The notes: generated by a model not told the origin, from the letters alone. A stretch of DNA of 64,000 bases from Perkinsus marinus ATCC 50983 (GCF_000006405.1 NW_003208655.1:310001-374000); one strand, 5' to 3'; numbered from the stretch's first letter, positions 42,832 to 59,032 are shown. Program-made: numbers and translations.

Positions 42832-44439
42832 ATGCACACACTATTCATCGCCTGTGTTCTTCCTTCAGCGGTATCAGGGGCTCTACGTCGTCTCCAAGTC
42901 AGCACTACCACCTCGGTTCCCGCGACTACAGTCCCGCCTACCACGATTGATGCTCCAACTTTGCAGAACACCTGTGATATCTACTGCCAGGGGCTTAACG
43001 GGGGTGCTTCTTACTGTAAACTTGATCTTAGCCCACCCACGTGCCAGGGACGTGATCAGCCTTGTGGTACAATAGCTATCTGTGGTCCCGCTATCACCGT
43101 AACACCGACTGACGTAGTACCAACTGGTGATGGAACGTATGAGCCTGCCTGTGACACGATGTGCCAGAGTCTCAATGATGAGGCTTCATACTGCAAGTGG
43201 TGGCTTCCTCGCCCTACTTGTCTTGGTGGCGATCAACCATGTGGTGATCAAACTGTATGCACCTCCCAGACGTGGCCTCCTGCTCCCACACCTTCTCTCC
43301 CAGCGGGTGCGCACCCCTACGAGTCTGCCCCCTGCAACGCCTACTGCGTCGGTCTCAATGGGCCAACTTCGTACTGTAAGTGGTGGAAGAACGAGCCTGT
43401 CTGTCAGGGTGGCGATCAATCTTGTGGCCCATCGGATTGTCCCACCGGCACTCCTGCTCCCACCGAAGGTCCTCCTGATGCACATGTTGGTCCCAGCTCC
43501 AACTGCGATGCTTACTGTACCGCTATTAATCCTGACCTTTCTTTTGATCGCGTGTCGTACTGCAAGTGGTGGCTCCACGTGCCTGTCTGTTACGATGGTG
43601 ACCAGCCTTGTGGTCCGAGCGTCTGCAGCAACTTCGGTGAGACTACAACCCCGACTACATCGATCCCATCTGTGACGCCGACTACCCAGGCTACTACTAT
43701 TTCCTCTGCGACATCTCAGATTGTCACCACGCAGTCGGCCACTACTTTGACTCCTACAACTCAGGTTGTTACTACTGTGGCTCCTACTACTCAGGCTGTT
43801 ACCACTGCGACTCCTACTACTCAGGCTGTTACCACTGTGACTCCTACTACTCAGGCTGTTACCACTGTGGCTCCTACTACTCAGGCTGTTACCACTGTGG
43901 CTCCTACTACTCAGGCTGTTACCACTGTGCCTCCTACTACTCAGGCTGTTACCACTGTGGCTCCTACCACACCAGCGGGAACCACTGCGGCTCCCACAAC
44001 TCAGGCTACTACTACTCCCTCTTCGACCTCTCAGACTGCCACCACCCAATCGGTAACCACCGTGGCTGCTACAACTCAGGCGGCCACCTCTGTGGTTGCT
44101 ACAACTCAGGCTGTTACTACTGTGCCTCCTACAACTCAGGTTGTTACCACTGTGGCTCCTACAACTCAGGTTGTTACCACTGTGGCTCCTACTACTCAGG
44201 CTGTTACCACTGTGGCTCCTACAACTCAGGCTGTCAACACTGCGACTCCCACCACACAGGCTACTACTATTCCCTCTTCGACTTCTCAGACTGTCACAAC
44301 GCAATCGGCCACCACTGTGCCTCCTACAACTCAGGCCATTACCACTGTGCCTCCTACAACTCAGGCTGCTACCACTGTGGCTCCTACTACTCAAGCTGTT
44401 ACCACTGCGACTCCTACCACACAAGTGGGAACCACTGCG
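42832..44439 (+). CDS. Secreted Cys-rich mucin-like protein, copy 1 (3' end lost in gap)
   Basis: A signal peptide (MHTLFIACVLPSAVSG) precedes a short Thr linker. Four Cys-rich modules follow (about residues 45-260), each with C-x3-C.., SYCK and C-x-GGDQ-x-CG; the first copy reads GRDQ. Then comes a long stalk of 10-residue Thr-rich repeats (APTTQAVTTV type) encoded by a 30-bp minisatellite, heavily predicted for O-glycosylation. No membrane anchor is visible before the gap. TTTCGCTCAG at 42811-42820 is a likely splice-leader or 5'UTR acceptor. Such proteins form cyst-wall, coat or secreted mucus layers; the role here is inferred from composition only. Confidence 0.8.
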
Positions 44440-44539
44440 NNNNNNNNNNNNNNNNNNNNNNNNNNNNNNNNNNNNNNNNNNNNNNNNNNNNNNNNNNNNN
44501 NNNNNNNNNNNNNNNNNNNNNNNNNNNNNNNNNNNNNNN
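44440..44539. other. Assembly gap (100 N) in the mucin-like array
   Basis: One hundred N. By comparison with units 3 and 4, the missing DNA should hold the end of copy 1, about 1.25 kb of spacer and the start of copy 2, roughly 2 kb. The 100 N is therefore a placeholder. Confidence 0.95.
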
Positions 44540-45980
44540 AGTCTCAATGATGAGGCTTCATACTGCAAGTGGTGGCTTCCTCGCCTACTTGTCTTGGTGG
44601 CGATCAACCATGTGGTGATCAAACTGTATGCACTCCCAGACGTGGCCTCTGCTCCCACACTTCTCTCCCAGCTGGTGCGCACCCTACGAGTCTGCCCCGT
44701 GCAACGCCTACTGCGTCGGTCTCAATGGGCCAACTTCGTACTGTAAGTGGTGGAAGAACGAGCCTGTCTGTCAGGGTGGCGATCAATCTTGTGGCCCATC
44801 GGATTGTCCCACCGGCACTCCTGCTCCCACCGAAGGTCCTCCTGATGCACATGTTGGTCCCAGCTCCAACTGCGATGCTTACTGTACCGCTATTAATCCT
44901 GACCTTTCTTTTGATCGCGTGTCGTACTGCAAGTGGTGGCTCCACGTGCCTGTCTGTTACGATGGTGATCAGCCTTGTGGTCCGAGCGTCTGCAGCAACT
45001 TCGGTGAGACTACAACCCCGACTACATCGATCCCATCTGTGACGCCGACTACCCAGGCTACTACTATTTCCTCTGCGACATCTCAGATTGTCACCACGCA
45101 GTCGGCCACTACTTTGACTCCTACTACTCAGGCTGTTACCACTGTGACTCCTACTACTCAGGCTGTTACCACTGTGGCTCCTACTACTCAGGCTGTTACC
45201 ACTGTGGCTCCTACTACTCAGGCTGTTACCACTGTGCCTCCTACTACTCAGGCTGTTACCACTGTGGCTCCTACTACTCAGGCTGTTACCACTGTGGCTC
45301 CTACCACACCAGCGGGAACCACTGCGGCTCCCAGAACTCAGGCTACTACTACTCCCTCTTCGACCTCTCAGACTGCCACCACCCAATCGGTAACCACCGT
45401 GGCTGCTACAACTCAGGCGGCCACCACTGTGGTTGCTACAACTCAGGCTGTCACCTCTGTGGAGGCTACAACTCAGGCTGTTACTACTGTGCCTCCTACA
45501 ACTCAGGTTGTTACCACTGTGGCTCCTACAACTCAGGTTGTTACCACTGTGGCTCCTACTACTCAGGCTGTTACCTCTGTGGCTCCTACAACTCGGGCTG
45601 TTACCTCTGTGGCTCCTACAACTCTGGCGGCCACCACTGTGGCTCCTACAACTCGGGCTGTTACCTCTGTGGCTCCTACAACTCGGGCTGTTACCTCTGT
45701 GGCTCCTACAACTCGGGCTGTTACCTCTGTGGCTCCTACAACACCGGCTGTTACCTCTGTGGCTCCTACAACTCGGGCTGTTACCTCTGTGGCTCCTACA
45801 ACTCTGGCGGCCACCACTGTGGCTCCTACAACTCAGGCGTCCACCACTGCGGGTCCTACCATACAAGCGGGAACTACTCTGGCTCTCACGACTCGGGCTA
45901 TAACAACGGTTGTTCATACCACTCAGAGAGCCACTACTGCGGCTACTACTCAAGTGGTAACTACAGAAGCCCAACCCTAG
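44540..45980 (+). CDS. Secreted Cys-rich mucin-like protein, copy 2 (5' end lost in gap; indels near gap)
   Basis: It resumes inside Cys-rich module 2 (SLNDEASYCKWW). About five single-base losses relative to the other copies occur between 44580 and 44695, all in C runs or CCT contexts, breaking the frame. From about 44690 the frame is clean through modules 3 and 4 and a stalk to TAG at 45978-45980. This stalk has more RAVTSVAPTT-type repeats than the others. The clustered indels next to the gap look like consensus error rather than true mutation. Confidence 0.78.
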
Positions 45981-47230
45981 AGGTTCTTATCTTCGAGCGC
46001 GTGAAACGGCAGACCTTGAAGATTCGCGGTATGCTAGTTTGGCACGACCCTGCGATAATCATCCATCCATGTCAATGACATGATTTCATCCATTTGTGTA
46101 GTTCCAACTGATACTTGAGAGCCGGTTGGCTCGACATTCATTATGTGTATCTTTCAGTACGTTCCCGCTCATGCATCATCCGATTGGATGGGGATGGAGT
46201 AATATTCCATGTAATTTGGTGTCGAGTTCGATGATCTTGGGTACTAGCGACATAGCTCGGAGCGGTTCTTAGACGCGATGCGATATGGTGAAAACACGAG
46301 ATGCACTAATCACGAATTCGCGCTTCGTTTCACTTTGTTCGGTCCGCGACTGCAACGTAATTGTATGTGGTCGGATGTCGTGGAAGACTCGGGATCACAT
46401 ATGGGCGCATTCCATCTGAAAGCAGTGTAATCGGCAGCCAGAGCAAGCCAGGAACTTTCAGACGGAGGTTCATCAAATCGCACAGGTGTGTCACCGGAGT
46501 TTTGTGACATCGATCGCGGACAGCATTATCTTACAAACGCCCATTTGCAGTATGCGTATCGACCGCGCTTCTCAAAAAACCTATCTTGATTCGATTGTTG
46601 AATAATTGGTCAGGAAAGCTCTATTCGCCAGGTTGTCGAGAGTGTGCTAATAACGCAAATGTGTATGTAACACAACGTCTCCGGAATCTGATTCAAATGA
46701 ATCCTTCGGAATCTGATTCGAATGAATTCTTGATGCCATCTTGTTATTGTCGACTCCCAGCATTGGAGCAGTCCCGAGCTCTGGCCTGCCAGCTAGCCGG
46801 ACTCACGCAAGGCTTGCTGACAATTTGTCCGAGCCTGTACGAGTCTTCACGAGTGTGGAAGGATTGAGGCCCTGGAATAGCCACGTGAGACCATGGTCAT
46901 CGACTTTGCTCAATTGGTGAATAGGATTGTGCGGTTGGTACTTTGTGGACTTCTGTGTGCCGACTTCTGGCACCGTCCAGTGGAGGACCTGCGCACGGTG
47001 AAAGAGTTGCGCACGGTGGAAGATAGTAGAATCTTTCCGTTTCAGTCAAATCCATCTTGACTTCGAGTCTATACCACGCAGATCAAATTGGACTATCTTA
47101 CTCGGAGACAGATGATGTGTACGCTCCTAGATGTAGCACAGTGTTTGAGTAAGTCCACACAGCATGAGATCTCGGTCATGATGGTGTTTAGTCACGCGTG
47201 CTATCAGGGTTTCGCTCAGTCCTAGTCATC
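45981..47230. repeat. Duplicated spacer of array unit (first complete copy)
   Basis: Nearly identical to 49253-50502 at a constant offset of 3272 bases, with only scattered substitutions. It contains the 55-codon ORF at 46893-47060 and the shared leader with its TTTCGCTCAG acceptor. Confidence 0.93.
46893..47060 (+). CDS. Conserved 55-codon ORF upstream of mucin-like gene 3
   Basis: Same frame and length as 42494-42661. The main difference is one Gly-to-Arg change at codon 11. Confidence 0.35.
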   Translation: MVIDFAQLVNRIVRLVLCGLLCADFWHRPVEDLRTVKELRTVEDSRIFPFQSNPS

Positions 47231-49252
47231 ATGCACACACTATTCATCGCCTGTGTTCTTCCTTCAGCGGTATCAGGGGCTCTACGTCGTCTCCAAGTCA
47301 GCACTACCACCTCGGTTCCCGCGACTACAGTCCCGCCTACCACGATTGATGCTCCAACTTTACAGAACACCTGTGATATCTACTGCCAGGGGCTTAACGG
47401 GGGTGCTTCTTACTGTTAACTTGATCTTAGCCCACCCACGTGCCAGGGAGGTGATCAGCCTTGTGGTACAATAGCTATTTGTGGTCCCGCGATCACCGTA
47501 ACACCGACTGACGTAGTACCAACTGGTGATGGAACGTATGAGCCTGCCTGTGACACGATGTGCCAGAGTCTCAATGATGAGGCTTCATACTGCAAGTGGT
47601 GGCTTCCTCGCCCTACTTGTCTTGGTGGCGATCAACCATGTGGTGATCAAACTGTATGCACCTCCCAGACGTGGCCTCCTGCTCCCACACCTTCTCTCCC
47701 AGCGGGTGCGCACCCCTACGAGTCTGCCCCCTGCAACGCCTACTGCGTCGGTCTCAATGGGCCAACTTCGTACTGTAAGTGGTGGAAGAACGAGCCTGTC
47801 TGTCAGGGTGGCGATCAATCTTGTGGCCCATCGGATTGTCCCACCGGCACTCCTGCTCCCACCGAAGGTCCTCCTGATGCACATGTTGGTCCCAGCTCCA
47901 ACTGCGATGCTTACTGTACCGCTATTAATCCTGACCTTTCTTTTGATCGCGTGTCGTACTGCAAGTGGTGGCTCCACGTGCCTGTCTGTTACGATGGTGA
48001 TCAGCCTTGTGGTCCGAGCGTCTGCAGCAACTTCGGTGAGACTACAACCCCGACTACATCGATCCCATCTGTGACGCCGACTACCCAGGCTACTACTATT
48101 TCCTCTGCGACATCTCAGATTGTCACCACGCAGTCGGCCACTACTTTGACTCCTACAACTCAGGTTGTTACTACTGTGGCTCCTACTACTCAGGCTGTTA
48201 CCACTGGGGCTCCTACTACTCAGGCTGTTACCACTGTGACTCCTACTACTCAGGCTGTTACCACTGTGACTCCTACTACTCAGGCTGTTACCACTGTGGC
48301 TCCTACTACTCAGGCTGTTACCACTGTGGCTCCTACTACTCAGGCTGTTACCACTGTGGCTCCTACTACTCAGGCTGTTACCACTGTGCCTCCTACTACT
48401 CAGGCTGTTACCACTGTGGCTCCTACCACACCAGCGGGAACCACTGCGGCTCCCACAACTCAGGCTACTACTACTCCCTCTTCGACCTCTCAGACTGCCA
48501 CCACCCAATCGGTAACCACCGTGGCTGCTACAACTCAGGCGGCCACCTCTGTGGTTGCTACAACTCAGGCTGTTACTACTGTGCCTCCTACAACTCAGGT
48601 TGTTACCACTGTGGCTCCTACAACTCAGGTTGTTACCACTGTGGCTCCTACTACTCAGGCTGTTACCACTGTGGCTCCTACAACTCAGGCTGTCAACACT
48701 GCGACTCCCACCACACAGGCTACTACTATTCCCTCTTCGACTTCTCAGACTGTCACAACGCAATCGGCCACCACTGTGCCTCCTACAACTCAGGCCATTA
48801 CCACTGTGCCTCCTACAACTCAGGCTGCTACCACTGTGGCTCCTACTACTCAGGCTGTTACCACTGCGACTCCTACCACACAAGTGGGAACCACTGCGGC
48901 TCCCACGACTCAGGTTACTACTATTCCCTCTTCGACCTCTCAGACTGCCACCACCCAATCGGCTACCACCGTGGCTGCTACAGCTCAGGCGGCCACCACC
49001 GTGGCTCCTACAACTCGGGCTGTTACCTCTGTGGCTCCTACAACTCGGGCTGTTACCTCTGTGGCTCCTACAACTCTGGCGGCCACCACTGTGGCTCCTA
49101 CAACTCAGGCGTCCACCACTGCGGGTCCTACCATACAAGCGGGAACTACTCTGGCTCTCACGACTCGGGCTATAACAACGGTTGTTCCTACCACTCAGAG
49201 AGCCACTACTGCGGCTACTACTCAAGTGGTAACTACAGAAGCCCAACCCTAG
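47231..49252 (+). pseudogene. Secreted Cys-rich mucin-like gene, copy 3, with premature stop
   Basis: Full structure as in copy 4, but an AAA-to-TAA change at 47417-47419 stops translation in Cys-rich module 1 after about 62 codons. The rest of the reading frame (about 610 codons to TAG at 49250-49252) is intact with no other lesion, so the mutation is very recent, an allele, or an error. Re-initiation at the in-frame ATG 47558 would give a product without signal peptide. This copy has the longest stalk, showing repeat-number variation. Confidence 0.78.
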
Positions 49253-50502
49253 AGGTTCTTATCTTCGAGCGCGTGAAACGGCAGACCTTGAAGATTCGCG
49301 GTATGCTAGTTTGGCACGACCCTGCGATAATCATCCATCCATGTCAATGACATGATTTCATCCATTTGTGTAGTTCCAACTGATACTTGAGAGCCGGTTG
49401 GCTCGACATTCATTATGTGTATCTTTCAGTACGTTCCCGCTCATGCATCATCCGATTGGATGGGGATGGAGTAATATTCCATGTAATTTGGTGTCGAGTT
49501 CGATGATCTTGGGTACTAGCGACATAGCTCGGAGCGGTTCTTAGACGCGATGCGATATGGTGAAAACACGAGGTGCACTAATCACGAATTCGCGCTTCGT
49601 TTCACTTTGTTCGGTCCGCGACTGCAACGTAATTGTATGTGGTCGGATGTCGTGGAAGACTCGGGATCACATATGGGCGCATTCCATCTGAAAGCAGTGT
49701 AATCGGCAGCCAGAGCAAGCCAGGAACTTTCAGACGGAGGTTCATCAAATCGCACAGGTGTGTCACCGGAGTTTTGTGACATCGATCGCGGACAGCATTA
49801 TCTTACAAACGCCCATTTGCAGTATGCGTATCGACCGCGCTTCTCAAAAAACCTATCTTGATTCGATTGTTGAATAATTGGTCAGGAAAGCTCTATTCGC
49901 CAGGTTGTCGAGAGTGTGCTAATAACGCAAATGTGTATGTAACACAACGTCTCCGGAATCTGATTCAAATGAATCCTTCGGAATCTGATTCGAATGAATT
50001 CTTGATGCCATCTTGTTATTGTCGACTCCCAGCATTGGAGCAGTCCCGAGCTCTGGCCTGCCAGCTAGCCGGACTCACGCAAGGCTTGCTGACAATTTGT
50101 CCGAGTCTGTACGAGTCTTCACGAGTGTGGAAGGATTGAGGCCCTGGAATAGCCACGTGAGACCATGGTCATCGAATTTGCCCAATTGGTGGATAGGATT
50201 ATGCGGTTGGTACTTTGTGGACTTCTGTGTGCCGACTTCTGGCACCGTCCCGTGGAGGACCTGCGCACGGTAAAAGAGTTGCGCACGGTGGAAGATAGTA
50301 GAATCTTTCCGTTTCAGTCAAATCGATCTTGACTTCGAGTCTATACCACGCAGATCAAATTGGACTATCTTACTCGGAGACAGATGATGTGTACGCTCCT
50401 AGATGTATCACAGTGTTTGAGTAAGTCCACACAGCATGAGATCACGGTCATGATGGTGTTTAGTCACGCGTACTATCAGGGTTTCGCTCAGTCCTAGTCA
50501 TC
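49253..50502. repeat. Duplicated spacer of array unit (second complete copy)
   Basis: Matches 45981-47230 almost base for base over 1250 bases. Confidence 0.93.
50165..50332 (+). CDS. Conserved 55-codon ORF upstream of mucin-like gene 4
   Basis: Starts MVIEFAQLVDRIM. It differs from the other copies at several codons (D/E, N/D, V/M, P/R) without any indel or stop. This unit shows more substitutions here than in the flanking spacer. Confidence 0.38.
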   Translation: MVIEFAQLVDRIMRLVLCGLLCADFWHRPVEDLRTVKELRTVEDSRIFPFQSNRS

Positions 50503-52014
50503 ATGCACACACTATTCATCGCCTGTGTTCTTCCTTCAGCGGTATCAGGGGCTCTACGTCGTCTCCAAGTCAGCACTACCACCTCGGTTCCCGCGACTAC
50601 AGTCCCGCCTACCACGATTGATGCTCCAACTTTGCAGAGCACCTGTGATATCTACTGCCAGGGGCTTAATGGGGGTGCTTCTTACTGTAAACTTGATCTT
50701 AGCCCACCCACGTGCCAGGGAGGCGATCAGCCTTGTGGTACAATAGCTATCTGTGGTCCCGCTATCACCGTAACACCGACTGACGTAGTACCAACTGGTG
50801 ATGGAACGTATGAGCCTGCCTGTGACACGATGTGCCAGAGTCTCAATGATGAGGCTTCATACTGCAAGTGGTGGCTTCCTCGCCCTACTTGTCTTGGTGG
50901 CGATCAACCATGTGGTGATCAAACTGTATGCACCTCCCAGACGTGGCCTCCTGCTCCCACACCTTCTCTCCCAGCGGGTGCGCACCCCTACGAGTCTGCC
51001 CCCTGCAACGCCTACTGCGTCGGTCTCAATGGGCCAACTTCGTACTGTAAGTGGTGGAAGAACGAGCCTGTCTGTCAGGGTGGCGATCAATCTTGTGGCC
51101 CATCGGATTGTCCCACCGGCACTCCTGCTCCCACCGAAGGTCCTCCTGATGCACATGTTGGTCCCAGCTCCAACTGCGATGCTTACTGTACCGCTATTAA
51201 TCCTGACCTTTCTTTTGATCGCGTGTCGTACTGCAAGTGGTGGCTCCACGTGCCTGTCTGTTACGATGGTGATCAGCCTTGTGGTCCGAGCGTCTGCAGC
51301 AACTTCGGTGAGACTACAACCCCGACTACATCGATCCCATCTGTGACGCCGACTACCCAGGCTACTACTATTTCCTCTGCGACATCTCAGATTGTCACCA
51401 CGCAGTCGGCCACTACTTTGACTCCTACAACTCAGGTTGTTACTACTGTGACTCCTACAACTCAGGCTGTTACCACTGTGCCTCCTACAACTCAGGCTAT
51501 TACCACTGTGCCTCCTACAACTCAGGCTATTACCACTGTGCCTCCTACTACTCAGGCTGTTACCACTGTGCCTCCTACTACTCAGGCTGTTACCACTGTG
51601 GCTCCTACAACTCAGGCTGTCACCACTGCGACTCCTACCACACAAGCGGGAACTACTGTGGCTCTTACAACTCAGGCTGTTACCACTGTGGCTCCTACTA
51701 CTCAGGCTGCTACCACTGTGGCTGCTACTACTCAGGCTGCTACCACTGTGGCTGCTACTACTCAGGCTGTTACCACTGTGGCTCCTACTACTCAGGCTGT
51801 TACCACTGTGGCTCCTACTACTCAGGCTGTTACTTCTGTCGCTCCCACAACTCAGGCTGTTACCACTGCGGCTCCTACCACACAAGTCGGAACTACTCTA
51901 GCTCCCACGACTCGGGCTATTACAACAGTTGTTCCTACTACTCAGAGAGCCACTACTGCGGCCACTACTGCGGATACTACTGCTCAAGTGGTTACTACAC
52001 AAGCCCAACCCTAG
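50503..52014 (+). CDS. Secreted Cys-rich mucin-like protein, copy 4, intact, 503 residues
   Basis: The only complete, uninterrupted copy. Signal peptide at residues 1-16, then a Thr-rich linker. Four Cys-rich modules of about 45 residues share C-x3-C, [AS]SYCK[WL] and GGDQ[PS]CG. A Thr/Pro/Val stalk of about 20 decapeptide repeats follows, and the tail ends TTQAQP without a hydrophobic anchor, so the protein is probably secreted rather than GPI-linked. The stalk is shorter than in copy 3 and includes a distinct AATTVAATTQ block. The downstream flank (52015 on) diverges from the other units, marking the edge of the array. Confidence 0.88.
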   Translation: MHTLFIACVLPSAVSGALRRLQVSTTTSVPATTVPPTTIDAPTLQSTCDIYCQGLNGGASYCKLDLSPPTCQGGDQPCGTIAICGPAITVTPTDVVPTGDGTYEPACDTMCQSLNDEASYCKWWLPRPTCLGGDQPCGDQTVCTSQTWPPAPTPSLPAGAHPYESAPCNAYCVGLNGPTSYCKWWKNEPVCQGGDQSCGPSDCPTGTPAPTEGPPDAHVGPSSNCDAYCTAINPDLSFDRVSYCKWWLHVPVCYDGDQPCGPSVCSNFGETTTPTTSIPSVTPTTQATTISSATSQIVTTQSATTLTPTTQVVTTVTPTTQAVTTVPPTTQAITTVPPTTQAITTVPPTTQAVTTVPPTTQAVTTVAPTTQAVTTATPTTQAGTTVALTTQAVTTVAPTTQAATTVAATTQAATTVAATTQAVTTVAPTTQAVTTVAPTTQAVTSVAPTTQAVTTAAPTTQVGTTLAPTTRAITTVVPTTQRATTAATTADTTAQVVTTQAQP

Positions 52015-53180
52015 AGGTTTTCTTTTTCAAGCGCGTGAAACGGCCGACTTTGAAGATTCGCGGTATGCACTCTTGTCGCGATCCCCGCGATAATCTCCCA
52101 TTCATATCATCCATTTGCGTAGTTATATTCGTCATACGTTACATTCATGAGCCGATCGACATTCATTATGTGTATCTTCTAGTATGTCGTCGGTCGCGTA
52201 TCATCGGAGGCCACTTTCCCGTGGAATTTGATGTTGAGTTTTATCATCGCATATACTTGCAATTGTCGTAAAATACCCAGAAACGCTGCGACGCACTTGA
52301 AGAGGGTGAAGGGATCTCCTTCCGAGTTCCTTCGAGCAATCCCAATCCTCAAATGCTGGGCAATCTAATTACCTACTATGTATTCGGAGCAGTCCGAGAA
52401 CAACAGCATTAATACTTAAGACACATGATGTTGCATAGAATCCCTCCGAAGAATACCTTGTTCCTCGCCGTGGTCACCTCAAGTAGCGATTTTCAGCGAA
52501 AAAGACCGAAACAGAGGCAAAAGACCACATGCAAAAGATCTTTTGCCTCTGTTTCTCTGATGTATTACATGATAGAAATTCTTTACCCTTAATTCTTTAC
52601 TCTACCTTTGACAAACGACGTCAGAATATATTTTAGATTATCTGATAATTCTACTTCTCAGTAAGGAGAGCTCAACAGAATTTGTTTAGAGGAAGGTGGA
52701 CTGTACACCTACGACTTCGATGCGCAGGACCTAGACCCTACTGTTCGAACCGCAGTGCCAAGTTGATACTGCCAACGACTAAAAAGTCGCAAATTCACAG
52801 GGAACTTCCAAGAGCTCTCGAGCTCCGCTGGTTGTTTGTTTCATAGCGGCGGGGAGATTACCAGTCCCGACCAGAACCTCACAGGTGGGCGCTTGCTGCT
52901 CCGGTCAGTGTCATTTTCATCGGTCCTACTGTTACAAGTGTCGACTACTGATTCGTGGTTGATAGACGGGTAAGCTTTGCATATCGGAGAGTCTTGTACG
53001 CGCTATATGGATACGAGGCCCCTTCGGAGTTCTTCTCACCGACGTGGAGATGCCCTCACGGGCAACCATGTTCGACGGTAGATACATTCCCAGGCCTTGG
53101 TGAGGCCACTGAGCAACTCGACAAGCATGAGCTGCTCCCAACAGGTGAGATCGAACAACATCACATGCATTGCCATAAGG
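52015..53180. other. Array end and intergenic region
   Basis: The first 200 bases resemble the 3' flank of the other units loosely, with many differences. A hairpin lies at 52508-52555 (see separate entry). No gene is supported from 52270 to 53180. Confidence 0.5.
52508..52555. repeat. Perfect 17-bp inverted repeat
   Basis: Arms GAAACAGAGGCAAAAGA (52508-52524) and its exact complement TCTTTTGCCTCTGTTTC (52539-52555), with a 14-nt loop. Confidence 0.92.
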
Positions 53181-57659
<4,479 letters not shown>

Positions 57660-58656
57660 GGCACGAGCGATTGAAATGCAGCAAGAACGACATCTTTGTG
57701 ATAGTCTTCACAGATGATGCCACAATTACGGTTTTTCATATGTACTGTCGATTCGACAGGAAGAAAGGCCATTGACGACTACACTCGACGCCGATGTGAC
57801 GGACGAAAATGTTCGTATGAACTGAATACTCGCAGCATGCCATCTTAGCACGTCCATGTTCGAGGCCACGGATACCTGGCTGACCAAACGCATGCGGCAG
57901 GTATATGGTAGTTTATGGTCATGAAGAAGCGCTCCAAGCGTAGGTCAACAACGAAGAGATCCCGATGAGAGCAAATGACAGGACTCCTGTCACAGGAGCA
58001 CACGGACTGGTCCAGGGCAAGCCGTATAACTAGAAGGAAGTAGGTATAGATAACAAAGAGAGTATGGCGAGGTTATGGCCGCTGACATCGGGAGTAGAAG
58101 ATACTCGTGCATCACCATTGTCGCTGCCCCGATCCCCCGTAGCACACAAAATGTCTCTCTTGGAGGAATCCCTAAGTATGATGCTCATGGTGAAGAAAGT
58201 CTACATCGATTAAATTCGACCAGGCTGCTGCTGCTGCTGCCTTGACAGGGCCTTGTAAGCCTTGTACTGCTGGTGCCTGCCTTCCTGCAGTTATATCTAG
58301 TGTAGTGTTATCTCAATGGGCAAATCACAAACACGAGCCTCCGACTACCGCTCGCATCAATGCATTCGATAAAGAAGCTCTAGTCGTCGCTGAGGAAGAC
58401 AAGGGCCCACAAGCATAACAGCAAAGTCAGATAAGGCTCCTCAACATCATCGTCCTCAACGACACCAGCAAACCGATTACAGTAACTGTGAACTGCAGGA
58501 CCAGATCGGGATCTTCTGGATACCCGATGGAAGCCCAGGTGGGTTATTGACTTGAAAGTTCGAGGGATGAGCTCAGAAACAAATTCCTTGCGGAAAACAC
58601 AAGCAACGCTCTCGTGGTAGAAACTCTTTTTATAGGGTAGTGTTGAATACTCATAT
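57660..58656. other. Possible RecQ leader, then intergenic region
   Basis: A minus-strand frame from ATG 57772 (MAFLPVESTVHMKNRN..) overlaps the RecQ start in another frame and may be an upstream exon. A (CTG)n stretch of about six units lies at 58221-58239. Nothing else is supported. Confidence 0.4.
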
Positions 58657-59032
58657 TCAATCTTCTGAAAATGCATAGTCGAAATACTCATCGCGCGAAA
58701 CTGATAGAAAAAGCGTAAAAACACACAATGTTGCAGTGTAGAAGCGCTACAGCTGCCGTCCTCATCCTGATCGATATTCTGCATAAATCTGTCCACGAAA
58801 GAATCCGACATATCCAAGAAAATACTGCGAATCTCCTGGGCATCTACACGACCTGATCACAGCTGTGTCCCCGGCTGATGCTGCTGGCGTTACCATTCCC
58901 ATCAAGGTCCATCTCCTGCATCTGGTCGTCAAACCGACCCATGGTCTTCGCATCGACACCCTCAACTGTGCCATGCACGACCGCAGACCCTATATGGGAT
59001 AGCACGCAGAAAAGCAGCAGGAACGACCGCAT
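58657..59032 (-). CDS. Secreted two-EF-hand protein 1, three exons, 94 residues
   Basis: Exons 59032-58894, 58852-58751 and 58700-58657 total 285 nt. The signal peptide is MRSFLLLFCVLSHIGSAVVHG. EF loop 1 is DLDGNGRVDAQE and loop 2 is DQDEDGSFSRDE, both with all ligand positions. Intron 1 falls after the first base of the codon following the loop N-G position, and intron 2 falls inside loop 2. The product should be a small luminal or secreted Ca2+-binding protein. It is one of three paralogues in 3 kb on the same strand. Confidence 0.87.

Noticed and set aside
44096-49175. Leu-rich (LLPLWLLQLRL-type) plus-strand frames over the same repeats
   Set aside because: This is a +1 shadow of the Thr repeat, with low complexity and no start context.
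43186-49246. Very long Ser/Arg-rich open frames on the minus strand across the mucin-like genes
   Set aside because: They are the antisense of the 30-bp Thr-rich repeat, whose composition avoids stops in several frames. They lack starts, signal or domains, while the plus strand has signal peptides and conserved Cys spacing.
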